From NCBI GenBank assembly GCA_965248975.1, contig CBDFKU010000013.1, positions 127,490 to 191,489 of the forward strand: DNA of 64,000 bases, given 5' to 3'. The DNA is from CBDFKU01 sp965248975 (lineage in GTDB: Bacteria > Chloroflexota > Dehalococcoidia > Lucifugimonadales > JAGWBF01). Position 1 is the first letter of the stretch. Every line of letters starts with the position of its first letter. A model generated the notes under the pieces. It saw only the letters and a list, made by a program, of their open reading frames with translations, was not told the DNA's origin and searched no databases. Made by a program: the position numbers and the translations under genes. This document shows, one piece after another, positions 25,720 to 33,883 of the stretch.

Positions 25720-26478
25720 ATGACTGTTGACAGCCTTCGCCGCAAACTCCGAACATGGTGGACGCTCGCGGTTTCAGGAATAGCCACGGCGGGTATCATA
25801 ACCGTCCTTCTGGTATCCCCGGCCGGTGCTGACCCGGTTCAGATATCAGGAAACGTATCTGATCAGCAGGGTGTCGGGATCGCTAACGCCGAAGTCAGGG
25901 TCCTCACTCCGGTCATCGTTGGCGGCTACGGCTACGGCACTGCCGGCGGAGACCTCGTCGCCTCCACCGTCACCGATAGCAGCGGTGACTATGTCACGGA
26001 TATCACCTCCGACATTTATGACATCCAGGTCATCCCCCCGGCCGGAAGTGACTTCCAGGGAACAACCCTCGAAAATGTTTCCATATCCCAGAATACCGTC
26101 ATAGATTTTGACCTGCTGCGTGGTGTTTTTCTACACTACAGCTTCGACGGACCCATCGGCCAGGTGCTGAACGGCTTCGTCTTCTCCGACGATTCGGGCA
26201 ACGACAATGACGGCACTCTAATCGATGTAGGTGTACAGGACCACCAGATCATAACCTCGCCGGCCGGCGGGTTCGGCCAGGCAGTGAGTGATCTCAAGTT
26301 GGGGGGAAACCATCCTACCCGTTTCGAGCCGGACCGCATCGGTTTCACCACCGCTTTCGCTCCTGGGCCGGACCAGGCGTGGTCGATTGCCTTCAGGTAC
26401 GACATGTGGCAATGCCCCTATTTTTCTACGCCGGTACGAATAACACATTCCGGGTTCGCGCCGATGTCGCGAAGGTAG
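25720..26478 (+). CDS. Secreted repeat/surface protein, N-terminal part (frameshifted)
   Basis: A 252-codon frame that is the front of one larger gene continuing in another frame (see 26379-29378). It has a signal peptide (residues 1-37; hydrophobic IATAGIITVLLVSPAGA, cleavage before DP), then a carboxypeptidase-regulatory-like Ig fold (about 40-130, SGNVSDQQGVGIANAEVRVL), then the first half of a LamG/concanavalin-like domain beginning FLHYSFDGPIGQVLNG. The LamG strand WSIAFRYDMW is the last correct sequence; the remaining 20 or so codons are out of frame. A single-base change near 26405-26430 (CCCCTATTTTTC) explains the break. Confidence 0.8.
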   Translation: MTVDSLRRKLRTWWTLAVSGIATAGIITVLLVSPAGADPVQISGNVSDQQGVGIANAEVRVLTPVIVGGYGYGTAGGDLVASTVTDSSGDYVTDITSDIYDIQVIPPAGSDFQGTTLENVSISQNTVIDFDLLRGVFLHYSFDGPIGQVLNGFVFSDDSGNDNDGTLIDVGVQDHQIITSPAGGFGQAVSDLKLGGNHPTRFEPDRIGFTTAFAPGPDQAWSIAFRYDMWQCPYFSTPVRITHSGFAPMSRR

Positions 26479-29378
26479 TGGAGCTGAGGATTGCCGGCCA
26501 GACGACTCTGACCTGGGATACGCTGGGGATCATCTCCCAATCGAGCTTCGCCCACTACGCCATCGTAGCCGACCCGGACGGCATTGCCGGGGTCGACCTG
26601 GACGGCGTATCCGGAAACGATACGATTGCCCTCTATGTGGACGGCAACCTGCTCACTCCAGACGCGGGACAGGATCTCACCAACTACGCTACCAACGTGA
26701 CTGCGGACAACTTCGGCGACGGCAGTGCGTTAGACACTGGTCCTGCCGGCCCGTTCTCTAATGCGGGTGGGGTTGCGGACGAGCTGTGGATCTTCCAGGG
26801 CGAGGCGCTGACAGCAGCTCAAATCGATGCGCTGATAACCGACAACACGGTTCCCTTAGACGACGGTGACGTCGATGGCCTCAAAGATGCTGTGGACCTG
26901 TTGCCTGCCACCCCCATGAGCTGCAGTATCTGCACCAATAGCGGTTTCAGTGACGCCAACTCCGGTGGGATAACCTCAGGGGAGGTTATCACGAAAGACC
27001 CGGGCGTGGTTCTTACCATACAGGATGAGGCTCCAAATCCGGCCAAGGGGATCCGGGTGATAGCCACCGGTGCTGGACAGACAGAGATCGAGTTGCCCAG
27101 CGGCGGCTTCGAGGTGAACGGCACCCTCCTGTCTGGTGCCACCTATACCTTCAGCGCGCCTGCCAATTTCGTGCTGACCAAGACCAATAGCGCCCTGTTG
27201 GAAGTGGACCAAGGCACCGTTCAGGTGGCCTTCGAGGCGCTGGACACCGTGGCGACCGTGGCGGAAGGGGAAAGCATCGAAGTCTCCGAGACCTCCGTCA
27301 CAGAGATAGTGGTAACTGCTGTGGAAGGAGAGCCTGTGGTGGAGTTGGAGGGGGTCGAAGCAACCGTCTCCCTCGGCACCGACGGAAGCATCGAGATCCT
27401 ACAGGAATCCCCTGACGACCCCGTGGTGCTAACGGCCGTAGCCGGCACACCCACTGTAACCGTCGATGGAGAGGAGATTACGCTGGAGCCGGGAGAGAGT
27501 GTAGTCACCAACGTCCCGCCTTCGGTGGCCGCCGACAACGCCACGGTTACGATCAACGAGGGGCAATCGGCAGCCAATTCCGGCACTTTCTCCGACCAGA
27601 GTGATGACATCGTCACTGTGAGTGCTTCCATCGGCACGGTGACCCAGATCGGCACGGAGAGCGGCACCTGGTCCTGGGAGTTCGACTCCACGGACGGGCC
27701 CGACGACGGCCAGACGGTGATCATCACCGCCACCGACGACGACGGCGACTTCAGCACCACGTCGTTCCTCCTCGTGGTGGACAACGTGGCGCCCGACGTG
27801 GCCGCCGACAACGCCACGGTCACGATCAACGAGGAGCAGACGGCGGCCAACTCTGGCAGCTTCTCCGACCCCGGCGACGACGTGGTTACCGTGAGCGCAT
27901 CGGTGGGGACGGTGAGCCAGGTTGGGACCCAGAGCGGCAGCTGGTTCTGGGAGTTCGATTCCACCGACGGCCCCGAGGACGGGCAGACGGTGGTGGTCAC
28001 CGCCACCGACAGCGACAGTGACGACAATACCACTTCCTTCGTCTTGGTGGTGAACAACGTAGCGCCCGACGTGGCCGCCGACAACACCACGGTGACGATC
28101 AATGAGGGTCAGACGGCGGCCAACTTTGGCAGCTTCTCGGACCCCGGCGACGACGTGGTCACCGTGAGCGCCTCGGTGGGGACGGTGAGCCAGGTTGGGA
28201 CCCAAAGCGGCACCTGGTCCTGGGAGTTCGACTCCACCGACGGTCCCGAGGACGGGCAGACGGTGGTCGTCACCGCCACAGACAGCGACGGTGACGACAA
28301 CACCACCTCCTTCGTGCTGGTGGTCGACAACGTCGCTCCCGACGTGGTCCTGGATATATCTCTGGCCGTGGACCTGACCGGAGGCCAGGCCTTCCTCGGT
28401 CGCAAAGGAGTCGAACAGTCCCATACCGCCTCCGCCACCGATCCCGGTGACGATGATCTCACCTTCGACTGGAGCTTTGGCGCTCTTACCACCTACCCCG
28501 CCGACGGGTCTCCTCCCTCCGAGGCTACCGACACGGCAACCGTGACCTTCTCCGCACCGGGCGTTTACACCGTGGAAGTGGTGGTCACCGACGACGGAGA
28601 TTCCGACTCGGAGAGTCTGACCAAGCTGGTCGTCGACGACTGCGACTGCACCAAGAGCCAGGGCTTCTGGAAGCACGAGTTCAAGACCAGGAAAGAAAAG
28701 GACCTGAAGAAGGTCGAAAAGGGCAAGCTCATCAGCGAAGAGATCCTGGAGTCCTATCTGGATATCATCCGCTTCTCCAGCAGCCACTTTGGCGGTGTCG
28801 ATGCCGCCGTGCCCCTGGATTCCTTCGAGGATGCCAGTCTGATCCTCAATGGCAGCAAGGGCAACACCGGATCGGGCAACGGCAGCAGTAACGGCTCGAA
28901 CCAAGCCCTGGACACCGGAAGCAACAACAAGAAGAAGAAAAAGAAGAAGGGAGATTCCGGTTCCGGCTCAGGTGCCGGATCCAAGACCAAGGACGATGAT
29001 AGCAGCGACAACAATGGGTCCAATGCCAATGACGATAGCGACGACAGCGCCACCAAGATAGCCAAGACGCGGGAGAAGGCCGTCAGGCAGACCCTGGCGG
29101 CATGGCTGAACTTCGCCAAGGGTGCGGTGGAGCTGGACGAAGACATCGTTGTCGAGCCCGGTGAGTCCGGCAGCGGCACCGGGGCCAACGCCCCCACGCC
29201 GCCGGTGACCAAGACCTTCGAGGAGATCATAGTGGAGATCGAGGCCATCCTGAACAACCCCGACGCGACCAAGGCGGAGTTGGAGCGGGCCAAGGACCTG
29301 GCTGAGGCCATCAACCTGCACGATAAGGACAATCCAGACTGCACGGATAGCGGCTCCGGGTCAGGGTCGAACAGCTAG
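26379..29378 (+). CDS. Secreted repeat/surface protein, C-terminal part with three 91-aa repeats and TQGxWK-like domain
   Basis: About 990 codons; real homology begins near 26415 (LFFYAGTNNTFRVRADV), completing the LamG domain. Next comes an acidic region of beta-rich sequence (residues 200-375), three near-identical 91-residue Ig/PKD-like repeats beginning VAADNATVTINEGQ, a PKD domain ending in VEVVVTDDGDSDSESLTKLV, and a C-terminal domain opening CDCTKSQGFWKHEF. That last domain matches the TQGYWK-type module found in surface proteins, but is split by a low-complexity insert containing seven Lys and many Asp/Ser/Gly. Presumably cell-surface or secreted and adhesive; function is unknown. No sortase motif or final membrane anchor is visible. 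Confidence 0.82.
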   Translation: MVDCLQVRHVAMPLFFYAGTNNTFRVRADVAKVVELRIAGQTTLTWDTLGIISQSSFAHYAIVADPDGIAGVDLDGVSGNDTIALYVDGNLLTPDAGQDLTNYATNVTADNFGDGSALDTGPAGPFSNAGGVADELWIFQGEALTAAQIDALITDNTVPLDDGDVDGLKDAVDLLPATPMSCSICTNSGFSDANSGGITSGEVITKDPGVVLTIQDEAPNPAKGIRVIATGAGQTEIELPSGGFEVNGTLLSGATYTFSAPANFVLTKTNSALLEVDQGTVQVAFEALDTVATVAEGESIEVSETSVTEIVVTAVEGEPVVELEGVEATVSLGTDGSIEILQESPDDPVVLTAVAGTPTVTVDGEEITLEPGESVVTNVPPSVAADNATVTINEGQSAANSGTFSDQSDDIVTVSASIGTVTQIGTESGTWSWEFDSTDGPDDGQTVIITATDDDGDFSTTSFLLVVDNVAPDVAADNATVTINEEQTAANSGSFSDPGDDVVTVSASVGTVSQVGTQSGSWFWEFDSTDGPEDGQTVVVTATDSDSDDNTTSFVLVVNNVAPDVAADNTTVTINEGQTAANFGSFSDPGDDVVTVSASVGTVSQVGTQSGTWSWEFDSTDGPEDGQTVVVTATDSDGDDNTTSFVLVVDNVAPDVVLDISLAVDLTGGQAFLGRKGVEQSHTASATDPGDDDLTFDWSFGALTTYPADGSPPSEATDTATVTFSAPGVYTVEVVVTDDGDSDSESLTKLVVDDCDCTKSQGFWKHEFKTRKEKDLKKVEKGKLISEEILESYLDIIRFSSSHFGGVDAAVPLDSFEDASLILNGSKGNTGSGNGSSNGSNQALDTGSNNKKKKKKKGDSGSGSGAGSKTKDDDSSDNNGSNANDDSDDSATKIAKTREKAVRQTLAAWLNFAKGAVELDEDIVVEPGESGSGTGANAPTPPVTKTFEEIIVEIEAILNNPDATKAELERAKDLAEAINLHDKDNPDCTDSGSGSGSNS
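27528..28346 (+). repeat. Three tandem 273-bp coding repeats
   Basis: The phrase GCCGCCGACAACGCCACGGT begins at 27528 and 27801 and, with one change, at 28074, so the unit is exactly 273 bp (91 codons). The second and third copies are most alike, implying recent duplication. Such repeats recombine easily and can be collapsed by assembly. Confidence 0.9.
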
Positions 29379-29401
29379 GGACGAAGTGGCGAGGTACCGG
29401 T

Positions 29402-29698
29402 ATGCCGTCCTATATCGTCATGGCCGCCATGAAGGGCAGGTTCTTTTCCGACGGCGGGAACGTCTACGACAACTTCCAGATGATGGGGTACGTCGAGGCG
29501 GGTAACCCCACCGACGCCGTGATCGCCTTCTTCGAGCAGCCAGCCTTTCCTATCATCTGGGAGGACGTCCAGTACCTGTGGGCAGAGGGTCTCACCGACG
29601 ACCCGGCCAACGGGCATCATGGCGACTATGGACGGGTCTACGTGGAGGACCTGAAGCGCCGCTGGCAGGTGGGTGATCCGGCGTCTGGTGATCGTTGA
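29402..29698 (+). CDS. Small protein of unknown function
   Basis: A 98-residue soluble protein, MPSYIVMAAMKGRFFSDG at the start and with the central segment YVEAGNPTDAVIAFFEQPAF. The alternating hydrophobic pattern and codon use look like a real gene. I do not recognise a characterised family. ATG 29402 is preceded by a short AGGT. It lies 23 bases after the surface-protein gene. Its TGA stop lies inside the -35 box of the next gene's promoter. Confidence 0.6.
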   Translation: MPSYIVMAAMKGRFFSDGGNVYDNFQMMGYVEAGNPTDAVIAFFEQPAFPIIWEDVQYLWAEGLTDDPANGHHGDYGRVYVEDLKRRWQVGDPASGDR

Positions 29699-29723
29699 CA
29701 GCCGGTGGGCCCCCCATTATACT
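29695..29723 (+). promoter_or_regulatory. Sigma70-type promoter before the 110-aa gene
   Basis: TTGACA (29695-29700), 17-base spacer, TATACT (29718-29723). The -35 box overlaps the stop codon of the preceding small gene. A transcript would start about 50 bases before ATG 29779. Confidence 0.78.
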
Positions 29724-29778
29724 GCCCCTTGCCTTGGCTACCATGAGTTGCCTTATTTATTGATAAGAGGATGCTAGC

Positions 29779-30111
29779 ATGTATGTGCTTCGGAGAATCG
29801 CCAGAACCCAACCCGGCAAGCAGTGGGAGGTGGCAGGCTATCTGTCCAAGGTTTGCCAGGCCTACGAGGCGGCGGGCCGCAATAAGGCCCAAATCTACAT
29901 AGAGGGCTCGGGACTTCCCGGGGCCTCCAGCGCGGTCTACGCCCAGTGGACCCAGGAGCGCATCGAGCCCACCGACATTGAGACCGTAACCGAAGACGTG
30001 CGTACCTACGGCGCGAAGATGCTGCCCCTGCTGACCGAGTACTCCATCGAGTTCTACGAGCTGGTCACTCCCGAGAAGCTGGAGAAGAGGGGCCTGGGCC
30101 AGGGAGCTTAG
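29779..30111 (+). CDS. Small protein of unknown function (possible dimeric alpha/beta-barrel)
   Basis: A 110-residue soluble protein beginning MYVLRRIARTQPGKQWEVAG. The layout (strand, long helix with KVCQAYEAAGR, strand IYIEGSG, then AVYAQWTQERIEP and a second helix) resembles ferredoxin-like dimeric barrels such as antibiotic-biosynthesis monooxygenase or NIPSNAP-type proteins, but that is only a fold-level guess. It has its own strong promoter at 29695-29723 and stands just upstream of the tRNA-Ser gene. Confidence 0.65.
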   Translation: MYVLRRIARTQPGKQWEVAGYLSKVCQAYEAAGRNKAQIYIEGSGLPGASSAVYAQWTQERIEPTDIETVTEDVRTYGAKMLPLLTEYSIEFYELVTPEKLEKRGLGQGA

Positions 30112-30136
30112 CAATTCTCTCGTAGATTTATTGCGA

Positions 30137-30227
30137 GGAGAGGTGCTGGAGTGGTCGAACAGGCGCGCCTGGAAAGCGCGTAGGGGCCTCAAGCCTCTCG
30201 TGGGTTCGAATCCCACCCTCTCCGCCA
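30137..30227 (+). tRNA. tRNA-Ser (anticodon GGA)
   Basis: A 91-base class II tRNA. Acceptor stem GGAGAGG (30137-30143) pairs with CCTCTCC (30217-30223), discriminator G, and CCA encoded at 30225-30227. The anticodon stem CGCGC/GCGCG encloses loop CTGGAAA with anticodon GGA, reading UCC/UCU serine codons. The long variable arm (TAGGGGCCTCAAGCCTCTC) and GTGGGTTCGAATCCCAC T-arm are typical of tRNA-Ser. Confidence 0.97.
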
Positions 30228-30334
30228 TGCCCAACGTAGGCTCACGACACCCCGCCGATCCTTTCCACGCCCCTGCATCGACCTGGTCCAATGGTCGCTA
30301 TATACTTTTTCATGCGATCTTCGCCATGGCGGCG

Positions 30335-30364
30335 TTGTTACAGGTTTTGGCCTTGTGCTAGAAT
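30335..30364 (+). promoter_or_regulatory. Promoter for dprA giving a near-leaderless transcript
   Basis: TTGTTA (30335-30340), 18-base spacer, TAGAAT (30359-30364). A start of transcription 6-8 bases downstream would fall within about four bases of ATG 30374, and no Shine-Dalgarno sequence is present, so dprA may be read from a leaderless mRNA. Confidence 0.5.
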
Positions 30365-30373
30365 CTGATAGTC

Positions 30374-31494
30374 ATGGTAGATGTAAAATACTGGGTGGCC
30401 TTTGGCCGCATCCCCAGTTTAGGCCCCGCAAGGTTCCGTCTCCTGGAGCGCCACTTCGGCTCCATGGAAGACGCCTGGCTTGCCGGCCCGAGCGAATTCA
30501 AGGCCGCGGGCATCGACGCAGGACGGTGCGGGCTGTAACGTCCCACCGTACGACGATCTCCCCCGACGCCGAGATGGAGAAGTTGGAGAGAGCCGGCGTC
30601 CTGGCGCAGACCTGGAACGACCCGGCTTACCCTCGCAGGCTGAAGGAGATACACGATCCGCCACCGGTGCTCTACTTGCGCGGCAACATCCTGCCACAGG
30701 ACGAGCGGTCGGTGGCAGTGGTAGGCACCCGCAAGGCCACGGCCTACGGGAGGGAGGTAGCCGGCGCTCTGGCGGGGGACCTGGCCCGCAGCGGGGTCAC
30801 CGTGATAAGCGGCCTGGCCAGGGGCATCGACTCCATTGCGCACAAGGCTGCCCTCGAAGCCGGCGGACGCACCGTCGCGGTTTTCGGCAGCGGCTTGGAC
30901 GTGGTGTATCCAGCCGAGCACGCCAGGCTGGCCCGGGAGGTGGAGGATTCCGGCGCCCTGGTGAGCGAGTATCCCCTGGGAACGAGGCCTATGTCCAGCC
31001 ACTTCCCGATGCGCAACCGCGTTATTAGTGGCATGACCCTGGGGACGCTGGTGGTGGAGGCGCCCGACAAGAGCGGCGCACTTCTGACCGTGAAACACGC
31101 CCTGGAGCAGGACAGGGAAGTTTTCTGTGTGCCCGGGAGCATTTTCTCTCCCACAAGCGTGGGGACAAACGCCTTAATCCAGCAGGGCGCGAAGCTGGTG
31201 ATGAACCATGAGGATATACTGGAGGAGTTGAACCTGACGGTGGCGGTCCGGCAGATAGAGATGCAGGGCATCGCCGATCCCCTGAGTGATGGTGAGCTGC
31301 TTCTGCTGAACCACCTCTCTTACGAGCCGGCGCATATCGACGACATCGGGCGACAGGCGCGGGTCCCCATCAACGAGGTCAGCAGCACCCTGCAGATGAT
31401 GGAGATCAAGGGACTGGTGAGGCAGGTTGGGGGAATGCATTATACGAGGGTCCGGGAGGTACAAGCCGAGTATGGTAGCCAAGTCTCCAGGTAA
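30374..31494 (+). CDS. dprA: DNA processing protein DprA, with a frameshift near codon 50
   Basis: ATG 30374 opens MVDVKYWVAFGRIPSLGPAR, a normal DprA N-terminal helical region, but this frame stops at TAA 30536-30538. From about 30527 the family sequence continues one base back: RTVRAVTSHRTTISPDAEME, then the Rossmann core with SVAVVGTRKATAYG, VISGLARGIDSIAHKAAL and FPMRNRVISGMTLGTLVVEA (binding single-stranded DNA and loading RecA during transformation), ending in a winged-helix DprA_WH region. One missing base near 30522-30531 explains the shift. The main frame alone could still be translated from an internal start (ATG 30574). Its end overlaps topA. Confidence 0.85.
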
Positions 31495-33883
31495 GAAAGC
31501 TACGAGGGCGAAGGCCCCTAAAGATAAGAATAATGGGTCGGACGTGGGCGCAAAGGGTAAAGGTAATGGCAGGTCGAGATCGCTGGTGGTGGTCGAGTCC
31601 CCCGCAAAGGCCAGGACCATCGAGAGGATCCTGGGCGGCAAGTTCGTCGTAAAGGCGTCCCAGGGACACGTGCGTGACCTGCCCAAGGGCAAGCTGGGCG
31701 TTAATGTCGAAATGGACTTTGCCCCATCCTACTCCCTGATAGGCGACAAAAAGACCGTAGTCCAGGAGCTTAAAAGCTTGGGAGAGCGGGCCCCTTCGAT
31801 CTATCTGGCCACCGACCCCGACCGGGAGGGGGAGGCCATCTCCTGGCACCTTGTGGAAGCCGCGAATTGGAACCAGGCGAAAGTCCCGATCCATCGCGTG
31901 GTATTTCACGAGATAACCGAGGATGCCGTACAGGAAGCCTTCCGGCACCCCCGAGAAATTGACATGGAACTGGTAAACGCCCAGCAGGCCCGGCGTGTGC
32001 TGGACCGGCTGGTGGGCTACCAGATCAGCCCCCTTCTCTGGCGGAAGGTCCAGCGAGGCCTCTCGGCGGGGCGGGTCCAGTCCGTGGCCCTGCGCATGGT
32101 GTCGGACCGGGAGAAGGAAGTCCGCGCCTTTGTGGCCAGGGAGTACTGGACCATCGAGGTGCAGCTGCAGAAGGCCGGCCGCAAGAAACCGGCCGCCGGA
32201 GAGCCCTTCACGGCAGTGCTACACTCGCTGAAGGGCCACAAAGGGAAGCTAGAAATCCCCGACGAGGCCGCCGCAAAGGGGATCGAGGGAGACCTTCAGG
32301 GTGCCGAATACAAGCTGGCGGAGGTCAAGAAACGTTCGGTCAAGCAGTCCCCTTCCCCTCCCTTCATTACCAGCACTCTGCAGCAGGAGGCCGGACGCAA
32401 GCTGCGTTTCTCGGCCAAGAGGACCATGGTGGCTGCCCAGCAGCTTTACGAGGGGCTGTCCATTGGAGACGGAGGCTCGATGGGCCTCATCACCTATATG
32501 CGCACCGACTCCACCACCGTGGCAGCGTCGGCCCTTCAGGAGGCCCGGGAGTACATCCAGCAGAAGTTCGGCGACGATTACTTGCCGCGCCAGGCCAGGG
32601 TGTTCAGGAAGAAGTCCAAGGGAGCTCAGGAGGCCCACGAGGCCATCAGGCCCACGGCCATATCCCGTGAGCCCCAGCAGCTGAAGCCTTTCCTCAGCTC
32701 GGACCAATACAGGCTTTACGAGCTCATATGGCGGCGGATGCTGGCCAGCCAGATGGCCGATGCCTTATCCGACGCTACGACCCTTGATACGGAGGCCAAG
32801 TGCAAGGCCGCTCCCAAAGTCTACGTTTTCCGGGCCACCGGCTCCGTGCTCAAGTTCCCTGGCTTCCGCACCCTTTACCTGGAGAGTAGGGACGACGATG
32901 AGGAGGACGCCGGGAAGCGCCCCCTGCCGGAGCTTTCTCAGGGCGACCTTTTGGACTGCCGGAAACTCGAGCCGATCCAGCACTTCACCCAGCCTCCTCC
33001 CCGCTTCACGGAGGCGAGCCTGATCAAGATGCTGGAGGAGAAGGGCATCGGCAGGCCCAGCACCTACGCCCCCACCATCTCGACTATCATCGACCGGCAT
33101 TACGTCGTGAAAGAGGAAGGCAAGCTCAAGCCCACCGAGTTGGGTACGACCGTGTCGGACCTGCTTACGGTCCATTTCTCGGACATCATGGACACCGGCT
33201 TCACCGCCAGGATGGAGGAGGAGCTGGACGAGGTGGCCCGAGGGGAGCGGCAGTGGGTTCCCATGCTCCACGGTTTTTACGGCCCTTTCCAGAAGTCGTT
33301 GGAAGCGGCCACCGAAGCCATGCCCCGCGTGAATGTGGAGGAAGCCACCGAGGAGGTGTGCGAGAAGTGCAGCCAGCCAATGGTGATAAAGACGGGGCGT
33401 TTCGGCAGGTTCCTGGCCTGCTCCGACTACCCCAAATGCAAGAACACCAGGCCCGTGCCGGTCGACGGATCCTCGGGGGCCAACGGCGGCCAGGAGGCCG
33501 CCCGCCCTGCCGACGAGGCGACCGACGAGATGTGCGAGAAGTGCGGCAAACCCATGGTGATAAAGGCTGGGCGCTTCGGCAGGTTCCTGGCCTGCTCCGA
33601 TTACCCGCAATGCAAGAACAGCAAGCCTCTGAAAGTGGGCGTGCCCTGTCCCCGATGCGGAGGCGATCTGGTCCAGAGGAGGTCCAGGGGCAAGGGCCGC
33701 GTCTTCTACGGCTGCGCCCGGTACCCTGAATGCGACTTCTTGGTAAACCAGCGGCCGATGCCAGACCCATGTCCGGAGTGTGGTGGTCTGATGGTCGCCT
33801 CGGGGCGGAACGGAATAAAGTGCACGGTCTGCTCCTGGAAGGGAGACGTCCCTGAAGAACAGCTGGCCACCGCCGAGGTATGA
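31472..33883 (+). CDS. topA: DNA topoisomerase I
   Basis: About 803 residues; ATG 31472 is chosen because it begins a lysine-rich tail followed by the TOPRIM domain (SLVVVESPAKARTIERIL, then YLATDPDREGEAISWHL with the acidic metal triad). The catalytic Tyr is in GLITYMRTDST. The C-terminus has four zinc ribbons: two near-duplicate CEKC...GRFGRFLACSDYPKC units, one CPRCGG...GCARYPEC unit and one CPECGG...CTVC unit. It relaxes negative supercoils by cutting one strand. It overlaps the end of dprA by 23 bases and the recombinase start by four, in one operon. Confidence 0.96.
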   Translation: MVAKSPGKKATRAKAPKDKNNGSDVGAKGKGNGRSRSLVVVESPAKARTIERILGGKFVVKASQGHVRDLPKGKLGVNVEMDFAPSYSLIGDKKTVVQELKSLGERAPSIYLATDPDREGEAISWHLVEAANWNQAKVPIHRVVFHEITEDAVQEAFRHPREIDMELVNAQQARRVLDRLVGYQISPLLWRKVQRGLSAGRVQSVALRMVSDREKEVRAFVAREYWTIEVQLQKAGRKKPAAGEPFTAVLHSLKGHKGKLEIPDEAAAKGIEGDLQGAEYKLAEVKKRSVKQSPSPPFITSTLQQEAGRKLRFSAKRTMVAAQQLYEGLSIGDGGSMGLITYMRTDSTTVAASALQEAREYIQQKFGDDYLPRQARVFRKKSKGAQEAHEAIRPTAISREPQQLKPFLSSDQYRLYELIWRRMLASQMADALSDATTLDTEAKCKAAPKVYVFRATGSVLKFPGFRTLYLESRDDDEEDAGKRPLPELSQGDLLDCRKLEPIQHFTQPPPRFTEASLIKMLEEKGIGRPSTYAPTISTIIDRHYVVKEEGKLKPTELGTTVSDLLTVHFSDIMDTGFTARMEEELDEVARGERQWVPMLHGFYGPFQKSLEAATEAMPRVNVEEATEEVCEKCSQPMVIKTGRFGRFLACSDYPKCKNTRPVPVDGSSGANGGQEAARPADEATDEMCEKCGKPMVIKAGRFGRFLACSDYPQCKNSKPLKVGVPCPRCGGDLVQRRSRGKGRVFYGCARYPECDFLVNQRPMPDPCPECGGLMVASGRNGIKCTVCSWKGDVPEEQLATAEV

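Noticed and set aside
26400..26435. Programmed -1 frameshift in the surface gene.
   Set aside because: No X-XXY-YYZ slippery heptamer in the zero frame and no clear downstream pseudoknot; mutation or sequence error is simpler.
27429..28904. Leftward 491-codon frame with repeated blocks.
   Set aside because: The repeats merely mirror the 273-bp repeats of the surface gene; no start site or family support.
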